Assembly (NCBI GenBank): GCA_020073385.1
Contig: JAIQFH010000069.1
Location: 1 to 32,159, forward strand
Direction of reading: 5' to 3'
Source of the DNA: Terriglobia bacterium
GTDB taxonomy: Bacteria; Acidobacteriota; Terriglobia; Terriglobales; Acidobacteriaceae
Length of the DNA stretch: 32,159 nt
Shown piece after piece: positions 1 through 7,017 of the stretch (positions are counted from its first letter, which is position 1; every line of letters begins with the position of its first letter). Under the pieces are notes generated by a model. That model searched no databases and was not told where the DNA came from. It saw only the letters and a list, made by a program, of their open reading frames with translations. The position numbers were made by a program, and so were the translations under genes.

Positions 1-98
1 GCGGAGATCAACCAGCCGCGGCAAGCTCTTCTTCCGCCTCGTGCAGCAAGCGTTGGTAGTCGAGCCTGTTCCCCTGGCTCGGATCCTTCACCCTGGAG

Positions 99-719
99 TT
101 AAAACCAACCCGAAACCACAATCTGTAGGGGTTGGGTGAGTGAAGCAGATACCCATCTGGGCCGAATAGAACTCCACAGTTTTAGCAGCTCCGCACAGAG
201 ATCATGGTATTCGTTCAATCGTAATTGTAGATCGTCGTACTCTGCCGCCGTGATGATCGAAGCCATGGCGGGATTCTGGTGGGTCGCCACGACGTGAATG
301 ACCTCGAAGTAGGTCTGTACTGTTTCACGTTTGTTGAGGACATGTTTCCGAAAATACTCCCGCATCTCGCCCAGCTTATCCTCGGTCAGCAGTGATTTGA
401 AGTACGTTTCCGCAGCTGCCACTGCCGCCTTGCGGTCGGCGATTTCGTCGTGACGGCTGTAACCCTCTTCATGCAGTTTGATCCATCGATTAACGGTACT
501 GCGGGCAAAACCTCGCTTTTCCAGTTCATGACTCCACTGGCCGTTTCCGTAACGGCCACGCCTGCTGTAATAGGAGCGGAGCACGGCGAGTCTGGGCGCG
601 TAGAAATCCCTATCGCATTCGTATCGAGTCATACGGTGTTCGTCGATCTCCCGCCACAGCTTTTCAGCATCGATAGCGGGTGCTGACTTGGATGCAGCCT
701 TCGCATTCGACATCGTCAC
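99..719 (-). CDS. Hypothetical protein with helix-turn-helix-like segment, DUF3102-like
   Basis: This encodes about 206 residues. The first third (around residues 20-85) is basic and contains a segment reading like 'W..EL...GFARSTVNRWIKL', a helix-turn-helix-like pattern reminiscent of DUF3102 proteins of phages and plasmids. The rest is helical and charged. The GTG start at 719 is preferred because AGGAG lies 7 bases upstream and the start overlaps the stop of the preceding gene (GTGA). An upstream TTG at 725 is too close to that ribosome site, and an ATG at 713 is somewhat far. Translational coupling with the 71-residue gene upstream implies an operon. The family assignment is weak and no function can be given. 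Confidence 0.6.
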   Translation of the reverse strand: MTMSNAKAASKSAPAIDAEKLWREIDEHRMTRYECDRDFYAPRLAVLRSYYSRRGRYGNGQWSHELEKRGFARSTVNRWIKLHEEGYSRHDEIADRKAAVAAAETYFKSLLTEDKLGEMREYFRKHVLNKRETVQTYFEVIHVVATHQNPAMASIITAAEYDDLQLRLNEYHDLCAELLKLWSSIRPRWVSASLTQPLQIVVSGWF

Positions 720-931
720 AAGCAATCTCCTGCATCCTGTCGCTTCTGCTGTCTACGAGTCACCACGGCATGAGCCATTTCGTGCGGATCAGGTGGAGTG
801 TCCGACTCGAAAATCGGGTGAGGTTCCCAGCGTGTGATTTTCCATGCATCCCAAAACGTAATGTCGTATTCAGAACGAAGTTCTAGCGCACCGTTGAAGT
901 TGTCCCACGCACGACGCAGTCGTCGGATCAT
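716..931 (-). CDS. Small hypothetical protein (71 aa)
   Basis: This is an unrecognised short protein rich in Trp, Arg and His, with no signal peptide or membrane segment. The support is contextual: a near-perfect ribosome binding site (GAGGAGGAAC, 933-942) lies directly upstream of the ATG at 931, and its TGA stop overlaps the GTG start of the next gene by four bases. It is therefore the first gene of a two-gene leftward operon whose promoter should lie between 943 and 1140. Confidence 0.6.
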   Translation of the reverse strand: MIRRLRRAWDNFNGALELRSEYDITFWDAWKITRWEPHPIFESDTPPDPHEMAHAVVTRRQQKRQDAGDCL

Positions 932-1140
932 AGTTCCTCCTCAGTTTTGGATTGAATTGAACCACAATTGCTCCGTGGAGGAGCTCTTTACTGCCCGAAG
1001 CAGAACGGCCTTCGGGGTGCGCCCTCGTTCCTAGCGGAACGAATTCCGGGCTGTCTGCGGTGTAGCGACTACGGCGAAATCGTACCACACGCTCCGAGAA
1101 GCGTGTCAAGCACAAAGCGGAGTAGTGGACTGTCTTGAAT
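932..1140. other. Intergenic region with a small inverted repeat
   Basis: No convincing gene is present. A 7-bp inverted repeat (ACACGCT at 1087-1093, AGCGTGT at 1100-1106, six-base loop) lies about 155-175 bases upstream of the leftward two-gene operon. It could be a terminator stem for the zinc-ribbon gene or an operator. There is no T-run, so the terminator reading is weak. Confidence 0.3.
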
Positions 1141-1332
1141 CTACTGCTCTTGATTGATTTCAAATCGTTGCTTACATGCTCGACATTCGTAACTGTGCGT
1201 GTGCGGTGATATTGTGCCGTCTTTTCGCGTGTGGCCCTTGGAACGCATTTCGCGGCGCTCTAGATTACGCAAATCTCCTTTGCATCGAGGACAAAACTGC
1301 ACGTCCGGCTGAGGACCTGAAAGATTAGCCAT
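1141..1332 (-). CDS. Small zinc-ribbon protein
   Basis: This encodes about 63 residues from the ATG at 1332, with two Cys pairs: CPRC near residue 13 and CRAC near residue 53. The spacing fits a zinc-ribbon fold like those in many small phage and plasmid proteins. Between them is a basic and histidine-containing stretch. An upstream ATG (1377) would add 15 residues; neither start has a strong ribosome site, and the internal one places the first Cys pair close to the N-terminus. It could bind nucleic acid or be a small regulator. No specific family is recognised. Confidence 0.5.
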   Translation of the reverse strand: MANLSGPQPDVQFCPRCKGDLRNLERREMRSKGHTRKDGTISPHTHSYECRACKQRFEINQEQ

Positions 1333-1499
1333 AATGGCCGCAGGGTAGACCAAGCGATAGGCTAATTCAAGGATCAATTATGAGGCCCACTGCCCAAAGC
1401 GAACAGCATGACACTGCGGGTTAGGCAACCGCCGTGGGTTGGGAAATCCGCACTGGGCGCGGCGTTCAGCGAACGCCCTACCAATCCCATACTGATTTT
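1333..1499. other. Gene-free spacer carrying a 15-bp motif also present at the island end
   Basis: No gene is seen. The 15-mer CGAACGCCCTACCAA at 1470-1484 recurs exactly at 11153-11167, just inside the tRNA-fragment border of the island. At the second site a further partial copy of the core follows. Confidence 0.35.
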
Positions 1500-1724
1500 C
1501 TAGGGTTTCGGCACTCGGCGGCGGGCGGCGGCAACGGCCTTTACTACGGCGGGCGCAGGGTTGAGATCGTGGTCAAACATGCGATGGTGCACAAGGCTGG
1601 GTTCGTTCTGTAATGCCTGATCAAGCAGCAGCAACATCAAACGCTCACGCCTCTTCGTCTGTTCCCTTGCCGAGAATGCGGTGTAGAGGGCTGCTAGCTG
1701 GGACTCTAAGCTGATCGGTTCCAT
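1500..1724 (-). CDS. Small hypothetical protein (74 aa)
   Basis: This is an unrecognised, mostly helical protein with a basic C-terminus. The ATG at 1724 has AAGGAG nine bases upstream (1734-1739), which strongly supports translation even though the gene overlaps the 3' end of the 186-residue gene by 80 bases in another frame. The overlap suggests the two are co-transcribed and translationally coupled. No domain can be named. Confidence 0.5.
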   Translation of the reverse strand: MEPISLESQLAALYTAFSAREQTKRRERLMLLLLDQALQNEPSLVHHRMFDHDLNPAPAVVKAVAAARRRVPKP

Positions 1725-2205
1725 CGTTCAACACTCCTTGCTGTTGCAAATACTCGCCGTGACTCTGTTCCAGGAACTCGCGGAACTTGGGATCTTCGAG
1801 GAACTTCTCCATGCTCGCAGTCAAGTTGAAATTCCTGTTGGGGAGTTTGCCCTCAATCACTTCACGCAGTCCCAGGGCACACTGCCAGTCCCCGGTCATG
1901 GCGGCATGCAGCATCGCAGCTAAGACTGCGTCGTACTTCGTGGCACGTTTCTTCAAGCCGAGTGCCCTGATGATTTCTATGGGCGCAGGTGCTGACAACT
2001 CTTCACGCAACCGCGTCTCCATGCGCACGTAACTGGGAGCGCCTTTCAAGTTGCGACGTGGGTCAAATCCCTTCTTGAACGGCTTGAGATTTTGCGGTGT
2101 GGGCCTGCCCCGTGGCTTTGTGCGGGGTGGGGGTATAACTGCGCCCAACTTCTTCAATTGGACGCCATTTATCTTCCTAACGGACATACCATACAAGTGT
2201 GCCAC
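1645..2205 (-). CDS. Hypothetical protein with DUF5681-like N-terminus
   Basis: This encodes 186 residues. The N-terminal part is basic and proline-rich and contains 'FKKGFDPRRNLKGAP' near residues 43-57, resembling the 'F+xGxSGNPxGRP' signature of DUF5681 proteins that sit near phage packaging or mobile-element genes. The remainder is helical and ends in a charged tail. The GTG at 2205 has only a weak AGG upstream; an ATG at 2187 is the alternative start. An overlapping pair of palindromes (2202-2222) sits at or just upstream of the start, pointing to repression by a DNA-binding protein. The similarity to DUF5681 is suggestive, not secure. Confidence 0.55.
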   Translation of the reverse strand: MAHLYGMSVRKINGVQLKKLGAVIPPPRTKPRGRPTPQNLKPFKKGFDPRRNLKGAPSYVRMETRLREELSAPAPIEIIRALGLKKRATKYDAVLAAMLHAAMTGDWQCALGLREVIEGKLPNRNFNLTASMEKFLEDPKFREFLEQSHGEYLQQQGVLNDGTDQLRVPASSPLHRILGKGTDEEA

Positions 2206-2222
2206 AGTTTACCTGTGGTAAA
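2202..2222. promoter_or_regulatory. Overlapping operator-like palindromes
   Basis: Two perfect palindromes overlap: CCACAG-N5-CTGTGG (2202-2218) and TTTACC-TGT-GGTAAA (2208-2222). They cover the start region of the leftward 186-residue gene and border the repeat-rich region. A degenerate second copy of the TTTACC/GGTAA pattern occurs at about 2284-2306. This is what an autoregulatory operator looks like, but no regulator is identified. Confidence 0.5.
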
Positions 2223-2238
2223 GTCGTCACAAATGGTT

Positions 2239-2520
<282 letters not shown>

Positions 2521-2886
2521 AAAGTGTATCTGCCAAGAAGTGACAACCTAGTCCTGCGCACTCACGCCATGTTACAATGGTTGTCGCGTAGCATCACAGT
2601 CCCGTGAGGGTCGCCGTTACGCCAAGATAGGTGGCCCTCACAACCGAAGTACCTAACCTGCCTAACACCTGTAGTTGTCAAGGCCCACACCTGTATGTTA
2701 ACGTTGGCGGCAGTGGCAAGTAGCTCGCGGGTTGCTGTCGCGACGACTACTAAGCTGCTCGGTTTAGAAAACTGTGATGCGTCGGCCCAAGGTGCCAATA
2801 AACCACAGCCGATACGCAATGCCGCACTTGATGGTGGCAACAGTAGACCATCGGGTTGGGTAGGCAGAAAATGTGAGGGCCTATGA
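2521..2886. other. Gene-free leader with an inverted repeat
   Basis: No supported gene is present. It contains an inverted repeat GTGAGGG (2604-2610) and CCCTCAC (2635-2641) and a direct repeat CCTAAC (2652-2657 and 2661-2666). With the hexamer array it makes about 680 noncoding bases between divergent genes, which is unusually long for this island. Confidence 0.4.
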
Positions 2887-3357
2887 TTGGCCAGTCCATC
2901 CAAGTCGCACGAAGTTAGCCCTTCCACCCCTCAACCGCAACTTACTCGCTCTCAAGTTCGTGAATTGGGATTGGCGCAGCTTGCCGAAAGCGGAGTAACC
3001 GAGGCTGAGCTTGACGTACTGAAGATTGAGTTTGTAACCTCGCAAGATATCAAAGCCCGTCGCCTTCCCATGGTCGCCGCTCCGGGCATACTGCACCATT
3101 ACTTCCTTCCCAACCACCAGACAAACGGCCTGCGGCGCGTGCGCTACCTTAAAGGTTACGAACCGCCTGATCCAAAGCACCCCGGAAAGATCATGAGAAT
3201 CAGGTGCAGTTCACCAAACAACAACTGGAGCGTCAGTTTGGCAAGGCATACCCAACCGGAAACGACAAACCACGGCCCATGGACGGCCACGGGCAGGTGG
3301 ATACTGAAGTGGGTGGGCATGAAGAAACCGAGGAGGTTGACATCCTTGATCCGCTAA
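2887..3357 (+). CDS. Primase-like N-terminal region (DUF3854-type), possibly frameshifted
   Basis: Residues 19-95 look like the N-terminal segment found before the TOPRIM-like domain in DUF3854/phage primase proteins: 'LAESGVTEAELDVL', then 'APGILHHYF', then 'RRVRYLKGY'. After about residue 100 the sequence becomes basic and unstructured, and the better protein sequence continues in the +2 frame as the 218-residue ORF from 3204. The simplest readings are a one-base frameshift near 3171-3195 joining the two into a protein of about 320 residues, or a truncated gene overlapping its neighbour. The TTG start has GAGGG seven bases upstream. No TOPRIM catalytic motif is present, so it is unlikely to be an active primase. 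Confidence 0.42.
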   Translation: MASPSKSHEVSPSTPQPQLTRSQVRELGLAQLAESGVTEAELDVLKIEFVTSQDIKARRLPMVAAPGILHHYFLPNHQTNGLRRVRYLKGYEPPDPKHPGKIMRIRCSSPNNNWSVSLARHTQPETTNHGPWTATGRWILKWVGMKKPRRLTSLIR

Positions 3358-3860
3358 GCCAGCGCGTGAAAGCGCAAGTGGAAGCCGCTGGAGGCAAGTA
3401 CACCGTTCCCCCGCGCACGCGCAAGGTGAAGATTGGTGATGACTTGGCGAATGTTGTATCACGACTGGAGCAGGCCGCGCCCTTACTGCACCGTGCCGTA
3501 GAGTTGGCGCAGCGTCGTGGAGCCACAGCGTCACCGCTCGCGAACGTGCTTATAAAGGCTGGCGGCAAAGTCAGTGGATCAGCATCGGGCAGCGCCAGTG
3601 GATCAGCATCGGGCAGCGCCAGTGGATCAGCATCGGGCAATGACTTCGGCGATACCAGCACCAGTGGACGCCGACGCGTCCGTAACCCCGAGCGCTACGA
3701 ACATAGTTCACGCGAGGCGGCCAGCGGCAGCGCCAGTGGTGACGGCAGCGGCAGTGCCAGCGGCAGTGAGAGTGGTGCCACGAACAAGATTCTGGCGCAG
3801 CGGTTCATGCATGGTGATCGGGAAGCTGGACTTGAGTTACTGCGCCGAAAAATGAGATGA
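3204..3860 (+). CDS. Hypothetical protein with Ser-Gly-Ala repeat linkers
   Basis: This encodes 218 residues from a GTG. A charged N-terminal part (1-75) is followed by a helical segment (about 75-120). Then comes a low-complexity stretch of repeated Ser-Gly-Ser-Ala (about 122-145), a short basic island with RRRVRNPERYE, a second Ser/Gly repeat (about 174-195), and a basic C-terminal helix. Such linkers usually tether a DNA- or protein-binding tail. There is no clear ribosome site at the GTG, and the frame is open upstream to 3171, which supports fusion with the preceding primase-like segment through a frameshift. The gene ends before a good hairpin terminator. Confidence 0.5.
   Translation: MQFTKQQLERQFGKAYPTGNDKPRPMDGHGQVDTEVGGHEETEEVDILDPLSQRVKAQVEAAGGKYTVPPRTRKVKIGDDLANVVSRLEQAAPLLHRAVELAQRRGATASPLANVLIKAGGKVSGSASGSASGSASGSASGSASGNDFGDTSTSGRRRVRNPERYEHSSREAASGSASGDGSGSASGSESGATNKILAQRFMHGDREAGLELLRRKMR
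3573..3639 (+). repeat. 24-bp in-frame tandem repeat, about 2.8 copies
   Basis: Two exact 24-base units (3573-3596 and 3597-3620) and a 19-base partial third copy encode repeated Gly-Ser-Ala residues in the preceding gene. Perfect identity at the DNA level suggests recent slippage expansion. Confidence 0.85.
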
Positions 3861-3917
3861 AGGTTCTCCTTTGACGATTGTTGTGTGTCGTGTTGTGTGT
3901 TTCACCTCCTTCACACT

Positions 3918-3952
3918 GGGCCGCGCTGGGGGACTGGTGCGGCCCGATTTTT
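3918..3952 (+). terminator. Rho-independent terminator-like hairpin
   Basis: GGGCCGC (3918-3924) pairs with GCGGCCC (3939-3945) across a 14-base loop, followed by GATTTTT. It lies about 58 bases after the Ser-Gly repeat gene. Before the IS insertion it would have lain between that gene and the convergent 167-residue gene. Confidence 0.65.
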
Positions 3953-4046
3953 GCTGCTTGTCTGCGCCATGTGTTGGCTGATCCATAAATCCTGTGGAAC
4001 CGACAAAAGCTAGTAGAAGCTGGTGAACCCTACCCGACTTTGTGTT

Positions 4047-4054
4047 CAAAATAG
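4047..4054. repeat. Left target-site duplication of the IS (CAAAATAG)
   Basis: The octamer CAAAATAG directly abuts the left inverted repeat and recurs at 5402-5409 directly after the right inverted repeat. Eight bases is the usual duplication length for ISL3-family insertions. Confidence 0.9.
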
Positions 4055-4132
4055 CGCTCTGAACGAGAATCTGAATAACTCTTCGATTAACGGGGGTTTT
4101 CGAGGAGGGGATTTTTCAGTACGCTCGGGAGG

Positions 4133-5368
4133 ATGAGCGAGAGCGAATGGACAAAGATTCTGGGATGGCCGGGATACCGGGTCTATCGCAGCGAGATCAA
4201 CGAAGGCGCCAAGACTCTGCGGCTGTGGGTGCGCCGCAAGCGGGGGAACCGCAAACTGGAGTGTTCCGGCTGTGGTCGGAAGAGCAACGAAATTGCCGAG
4301 GTCTACGAGCGCGAGGTACGCGATCTGCCGTGGTCAGAGTACCGCACGACGGTGGTGATCGAGCTGTATCGAGTGCGCTGTCCGGACTGCGGGATCAAGG
4401 CCGAGAAAGTAGCGCTGCTGCCCAGCAAGGCGCCCTTCAGCAAGCGTTTTGAGGAAGCGGTGGGGCAAGCCTGTGAGAGCGCACCGGTACGACGAGTGGC
4501 GCGGCAGTTTGGCTTGGCAGCGAGTACGGTGCGGGCGATCGATCTGCGGTATCTGGAGCGCTGGGCACGAGAGCGACGCCGACCGGCGCTGCGACAGATG
4601 GGAGTCGACGAGATCTACCTGGGGAAGAAGCAGAAGTTTCTGACGGTCGTGACCAACCTGGAGACGGGAGAACCGCTGTGGTTTGGACGGGAACGGAAAA
4701 AAGAGACGCTGGATGAGTTTTTCGAGAAGCACCTGAGTGCATTTTAACGAAGTGCGATACGAGCGGCGTGTGTGGACATGTGGGAACCGTTCCGGCAAAG
4801 CCTGGAGCAGTGGGTGCCGGAGTGCCGAATCGTCTACGACAAGTTTCACATTCTGCAGCATGCCAGCCAAGCGGTGGATGAAGTACGGCGGGCTGAGTTT
4901 TTTCGCAAAGGAGGCGCAGCGCGAGATCTGGTACGAGGCAAGCGCTGGTTGCTTCTGAGCAGCTGGCTCAACCTGGATCGCGGCAAGCGGCGTCAGTTGA
5001 ACACACTGTTTGCGTTGAACCGACGCATTCTCAAAGCCTATCTCCTCAAGGAGAGCCTCTCGCAGTTGTGGAATTACACCTACGAAGGGGCCATGTTGCG
5101 TTACCTGCAGAGTTGGATCGACCAGTTGCGCTGGCAGCGGCTGAAACCGATGGAGAAACTAGCTCGCATGTTACTGGATCATCTCGATGGCATCTTGAAC
5201 TACTGCCGGACCAAAGTACCGATGGGAGTGATTGAAGCCGTCAACGGCAACATCAAAGCGCTGCTCCGACGCGGCCGCGGCTATCGAGACATGAATTACC
5301 TGCTGCTCAAAGCGCAGCGCTTGGCGGCCACGAAGACTGAATTCCTCGTCCTTCAGAAAGCCGCGTAA
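4133..5368 (+). pseudogene. ISL3-family transposase, interrupted by an in-frame TAA
   Basis: One continuous frame of about 411 codons is split by TAA at 4745-4747. The first part (204 residues) has the N-terminal zinc finger (CSGCG and CPDCG pairs, around residues 44-83), a helix-turn-helix region and the first catalytic Asp in 'MGVDEIYLG'. The second part has 'DKFHILQHA' with the second Asp and 'VIEAVNGNIK' with the catalytic Glu. Sequence resumes after the stop in the same frame with the family's expected 'RSAIRAACVDMWEP', so the lesion is a single nonsense change, most simply CAA to TAA. The start has no strong ribosome site. Activity would need readthrough or a helper element. Confidence 0.93.
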
Positions 5369-5375
5369 TATGCAT

Positions 5376-5401
5376 AGTTTTCCAGATTCTCGTTCAGAGC
5401 C
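5376..5401. repeat. Right terminal inverted repeat of the ISL3 element
   Basis: Its reverse complement matches 23 of 26 bases of 4055-4080, differing at the outermost base and at two inner positions. Read leftward, its last bases supply the new stop codon (GGG CTC TGA) of the neighbouring 167-residue gene. Confidence 0.9.
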
Positions 5402-5897
5402 CAAAATAGTACGTTGTCAGTTGTTCGAGGATTAGCTCTACCAACTTCTCACTTGTGATTTCGCCTAAATCTCCCACCCAGACGATTCGGTCGAGAGCAT
5501 CTGAGGCTGCCGCGTGGAGACTGTACCGGATTGCTGCAGGTTGCTCAACGAAACCAACGTAGATAGCCGCTCGGTGAGGGCCAAAGGACAATAACAGCCT
5601 GTTGTCAGGTGCGTTCAAAATCGGTTTATCAAAGTAGAGGTATGCGGCAGCGTTTCCCTGTTCTACTACCTGCTGATTCGGTTGGTAGACGAACTTCGGT
5701 AGGTCCCCCAGCGCGGGATTTACTGCGTCAATACGCTTCTGCAAGAGCGCTAAGAGACGGTCATATTCCGGCCTTGCGTTGTCGGAAATGAAGTTATTCA
5801 CCCGCTGTTGAAACTCTATTGCGTTTTTCTCAGCCCTAACACCTTGTTCCTTCTGAGCCGCTAGTTTCTTAAGCCGATCCGCCAGTGGGTCCGCCAT
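5394..5897 (-). CDS. Hypothetical partner of the TIR-like protein, C-terminus altered by IS
   Basis: This encodes 167 residues with no recognised family. The N-terminal 40 residues are a charged probable coiled coil. The rest alternates strands and helices ('AAYLYFDKPIL', 'RLLLSFGPHRAAIYVGF', 'DRIVWVGDLGEIT'), like a compact alpha/beta domain. The start has GGAGG four bases upstream. It begins 12 bases after the TIR-like gene stops, so the two form a leftward operon and may act together. The ISL3 insertion changed its end: without the IS the frame would read on to a stop at 4030-4032, giving tail EHKVG instead of the present GL. The change is small and the protein may still work. Confidence 0.75.
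   Translation of the reverse strand: MADPLADRLKKLAAQKEQGVRAEKNAIEFQQRVNNFISDNARPEYDRLLALLQKRIDAVNPALGDLPKFVYQPNQQVVEQGNAAAYLYFDKPILNAPDNRLLLSFGPHRAAIYVGFVEQPAAIRYSLHAAASDALDRIVWVGDLGEITSEKLVELILEQLTTYYFGL
5402..5409. repeat. Right target-site duplication of the IS (CAAAATAG)
   Basis: An exact copy of the octamer at 4047-4054, directly after the right inverted repeat. It lies within the coding end of the leftward 167-residue gene. Confidence 0.9.
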
Positions 5898-5909
5898 AAC
5901 GCCTCCAAA

Positions 5910-6752
5910 TTACGGGATGTCGTAGCCCGCCGCTTTCAATTCTCTTCTGATCTCTTCCGACTTCTCTCTTACGTCGTCCCCCACATGGATCGTGACTATA
6001 CCGTGAAGGTCGGAGGGCACCTCTACCGACCCCTTATACAAGCAGATAACGTTCTGCCTACCAAGTCTCCCGACGAGGTAGCCCCACTCCCAGATAACAT
6101 TCTGCCGCGCCCGAGGAAGGAGATGGCCCGTGTCCAACCCACCGATGTCGTCAGGCGTCAACAGAACTATGGCAGCACCGACATCGGAGTGCGCCTCAAA
6201 TTTCTCAATCACGGTTCGACCACCGCTGGGTGCATTGCGAAGAATGATTGGGGTCAGGCCGAATCTATTAATCAGTATTTCCGTCTGGTCCACAGCAGTT
6301 TCGTCGTGGCCATGGACGATGAATATTCGATCCGACTGTTTTGCTGCCTTCATCTGCCCCCCGCGCGCAAGTTGATGAGCCTGATCCAGAAGTTCGCGAG
6401 TAATATCATCGCCCTCCCAGACAACTTCGTACTCGGGAGGAGAAAACACAAGAACATTGGGATGCATCCTTCTACGCGCTTCTATCATTGGTGCTAGGTC
6501 GCGTGAACTCTGCTCCGTCCTGTTAAATCTGACCTCCTGCACCTTAGATGGAACTACTACCACGCCGCCACAGAAGAACTGCTTCTGCTGTACGAAAGGA
6601 ACTACGATCTTGTGTAGAAGATCGTCGATGCTGAGGTCATACTCGAACGCCAACTTCGTGGAATCCTTCACCCGCTCCGGCTTGATGATCACTCTCGCGT
6701 GGTAGAACACGGCTACATTATCGCCCAAGACACAGTCTCTTTTCTGAGTCAT
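5910..6752 (-). CDS. TIR-like domain protein, probable defence effector (PF10137-type)
   Basis: This encodes 280 residues from the ATG at 6752. Residues about 142-280 form a TIR-like nucleotide-binding domain of the CAP12/Pycsar type: 'RIFIVHGHDET' at the start, 'GRTVIEKFE', 'GAAIVLLTPDD', 'RARQNVIWEWGYLVGRLGR' with the conserved Glu of the NAD-cleaving group, and a C-terminal '(E)LKAAGYDI'. The N-terminal 120 residues are a separate alpha/beta sensor-like domain. Related proteins degrade NAD+ when triggered by phage, causing abortive infection; that is family knowledge. The frame stays open upstream to 6974, but that stretch is antisense to another gene. It starts 39 bases from a divergent small gene and is followed by the 167-residue partner. 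Confidence 0.85.
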   Translation of the reverse strand: MTQKRDCVLGDNVAVFYHARVIIKPERVKDSTKLAFEYDLSIDDLLHKIVVPFVQQKQFFCGGVVVVPSKVQEVRFNRTEQSSRDLAPMIEARRRMHPNVLVFSPPEYEVVWEGDDITRELLDQAHQLARGGQMKAAKQSDRIFIVHGHDETAVDQTEILINRFGLTPIILRNAPSGGRTVIEKFEAHSDVGAAIVLLTPDDIGGLDTGHLLPRARQNVIWEWGYLVGRLGRQNVICLYKGSVEVPSDLHGIVTIHVGDDVREKSEEIRRELKAAGYDIP

Positions 6753-6791
6753 TACTGAAAAATCGCCGGAGAACTTGCTACAATCCCGCGC

Positions 6792-7017
6792 ATGGACAAG
6801 ATCGCCAGCATTGTTCAGCAACTGAAACAGGAACGCGCCCGCCTTGACGCGGCGCTGCAAGCGCTTAGCAGGGCTGGGCACCGCACAAACAAAGGCGACA
6901 CGAGGCGGGCGTCGGACACTATCAGCAGCCGCACGGCGAAAGATCGCCGCTGCGCAGCGGGCACGCTGGGCCAAGTGGAAGGCGGCAACAAAAGTCAGAA
7001 GTGGGCGTGTTCCTTAA
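6792..7017 (+). pseudogene. Small acidobacterial RWAKWK-motif gene, frameshifted (copy 1)
   Basis: The start reads 'MDKIASIVQQLKQERARL', an N-terminal coiled coil. The end, in another frame, reads 'TLSAAARRKIAAAQRARW' followed by AKWKAA and stops with TAA at 7015-7017. Removing one base near 6869-6878 (an extra A in AGCAGGGCTGGG) restores a 74-residue protein with the layout of a small family that I recall as common in Acidobacteriota: coiled coil, flexible basic linker, conserved AARRKIAAAQRARWAKWK tail. The tail is helical and basic and may bind DNA; its function is unknown. It is divergent from the TIR-like gene, and its stop overlaps that of the convergent lipoyl-fusion gene. Confidence 0.75.

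Larger units (their letters stand above)
4055..5401 (+). mobile_element. ISL3-family insertion sequence, 1347 bp
   Basis: The ends carry imperfect inverted repeats, 23 of 26 bases matching: left 4055-4080, right 5376-5401, sharing the core GCTCTGAACGAGAATCTG. An exact 8-bp target duplication, CAAAATAG, flanks it (4047-4054 and 5402-5409). It carries one rightward transposase gene interrupted by a stop codon. Length, duplication size and transposase type all agree with ISL3. The intact ends and matching duplications indicate a recent insertion. It landed in the 3' end of the leftward 167-residue gene and replaced its last four codons. Confidence 0.95.

Noticed and set aside
12..91. Short minus-strand frame at the left edge
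   Set aside because: It has about 26 codons, with AGG directly abutting the GTG and no family match; too little to call a gene.
870..1163. 97-residue minus-strand frame
   Set aside because: It overlaps the promoter region and the well-supported 71-residue gene in another frame and has an unstructured, basic composition.
2562..2927. 121-residue minus-strand frame
   Set aside because: Composition is not protein-like, it overlaps the start of the primase-like gene, and it has no ribosome site.
3573..3775. CRISPR-like repeat array
   Set aside because: The repeats are contiguous, in frame and encode Ser-Gly-Ala linkers; there are no spacers and no cas genes.
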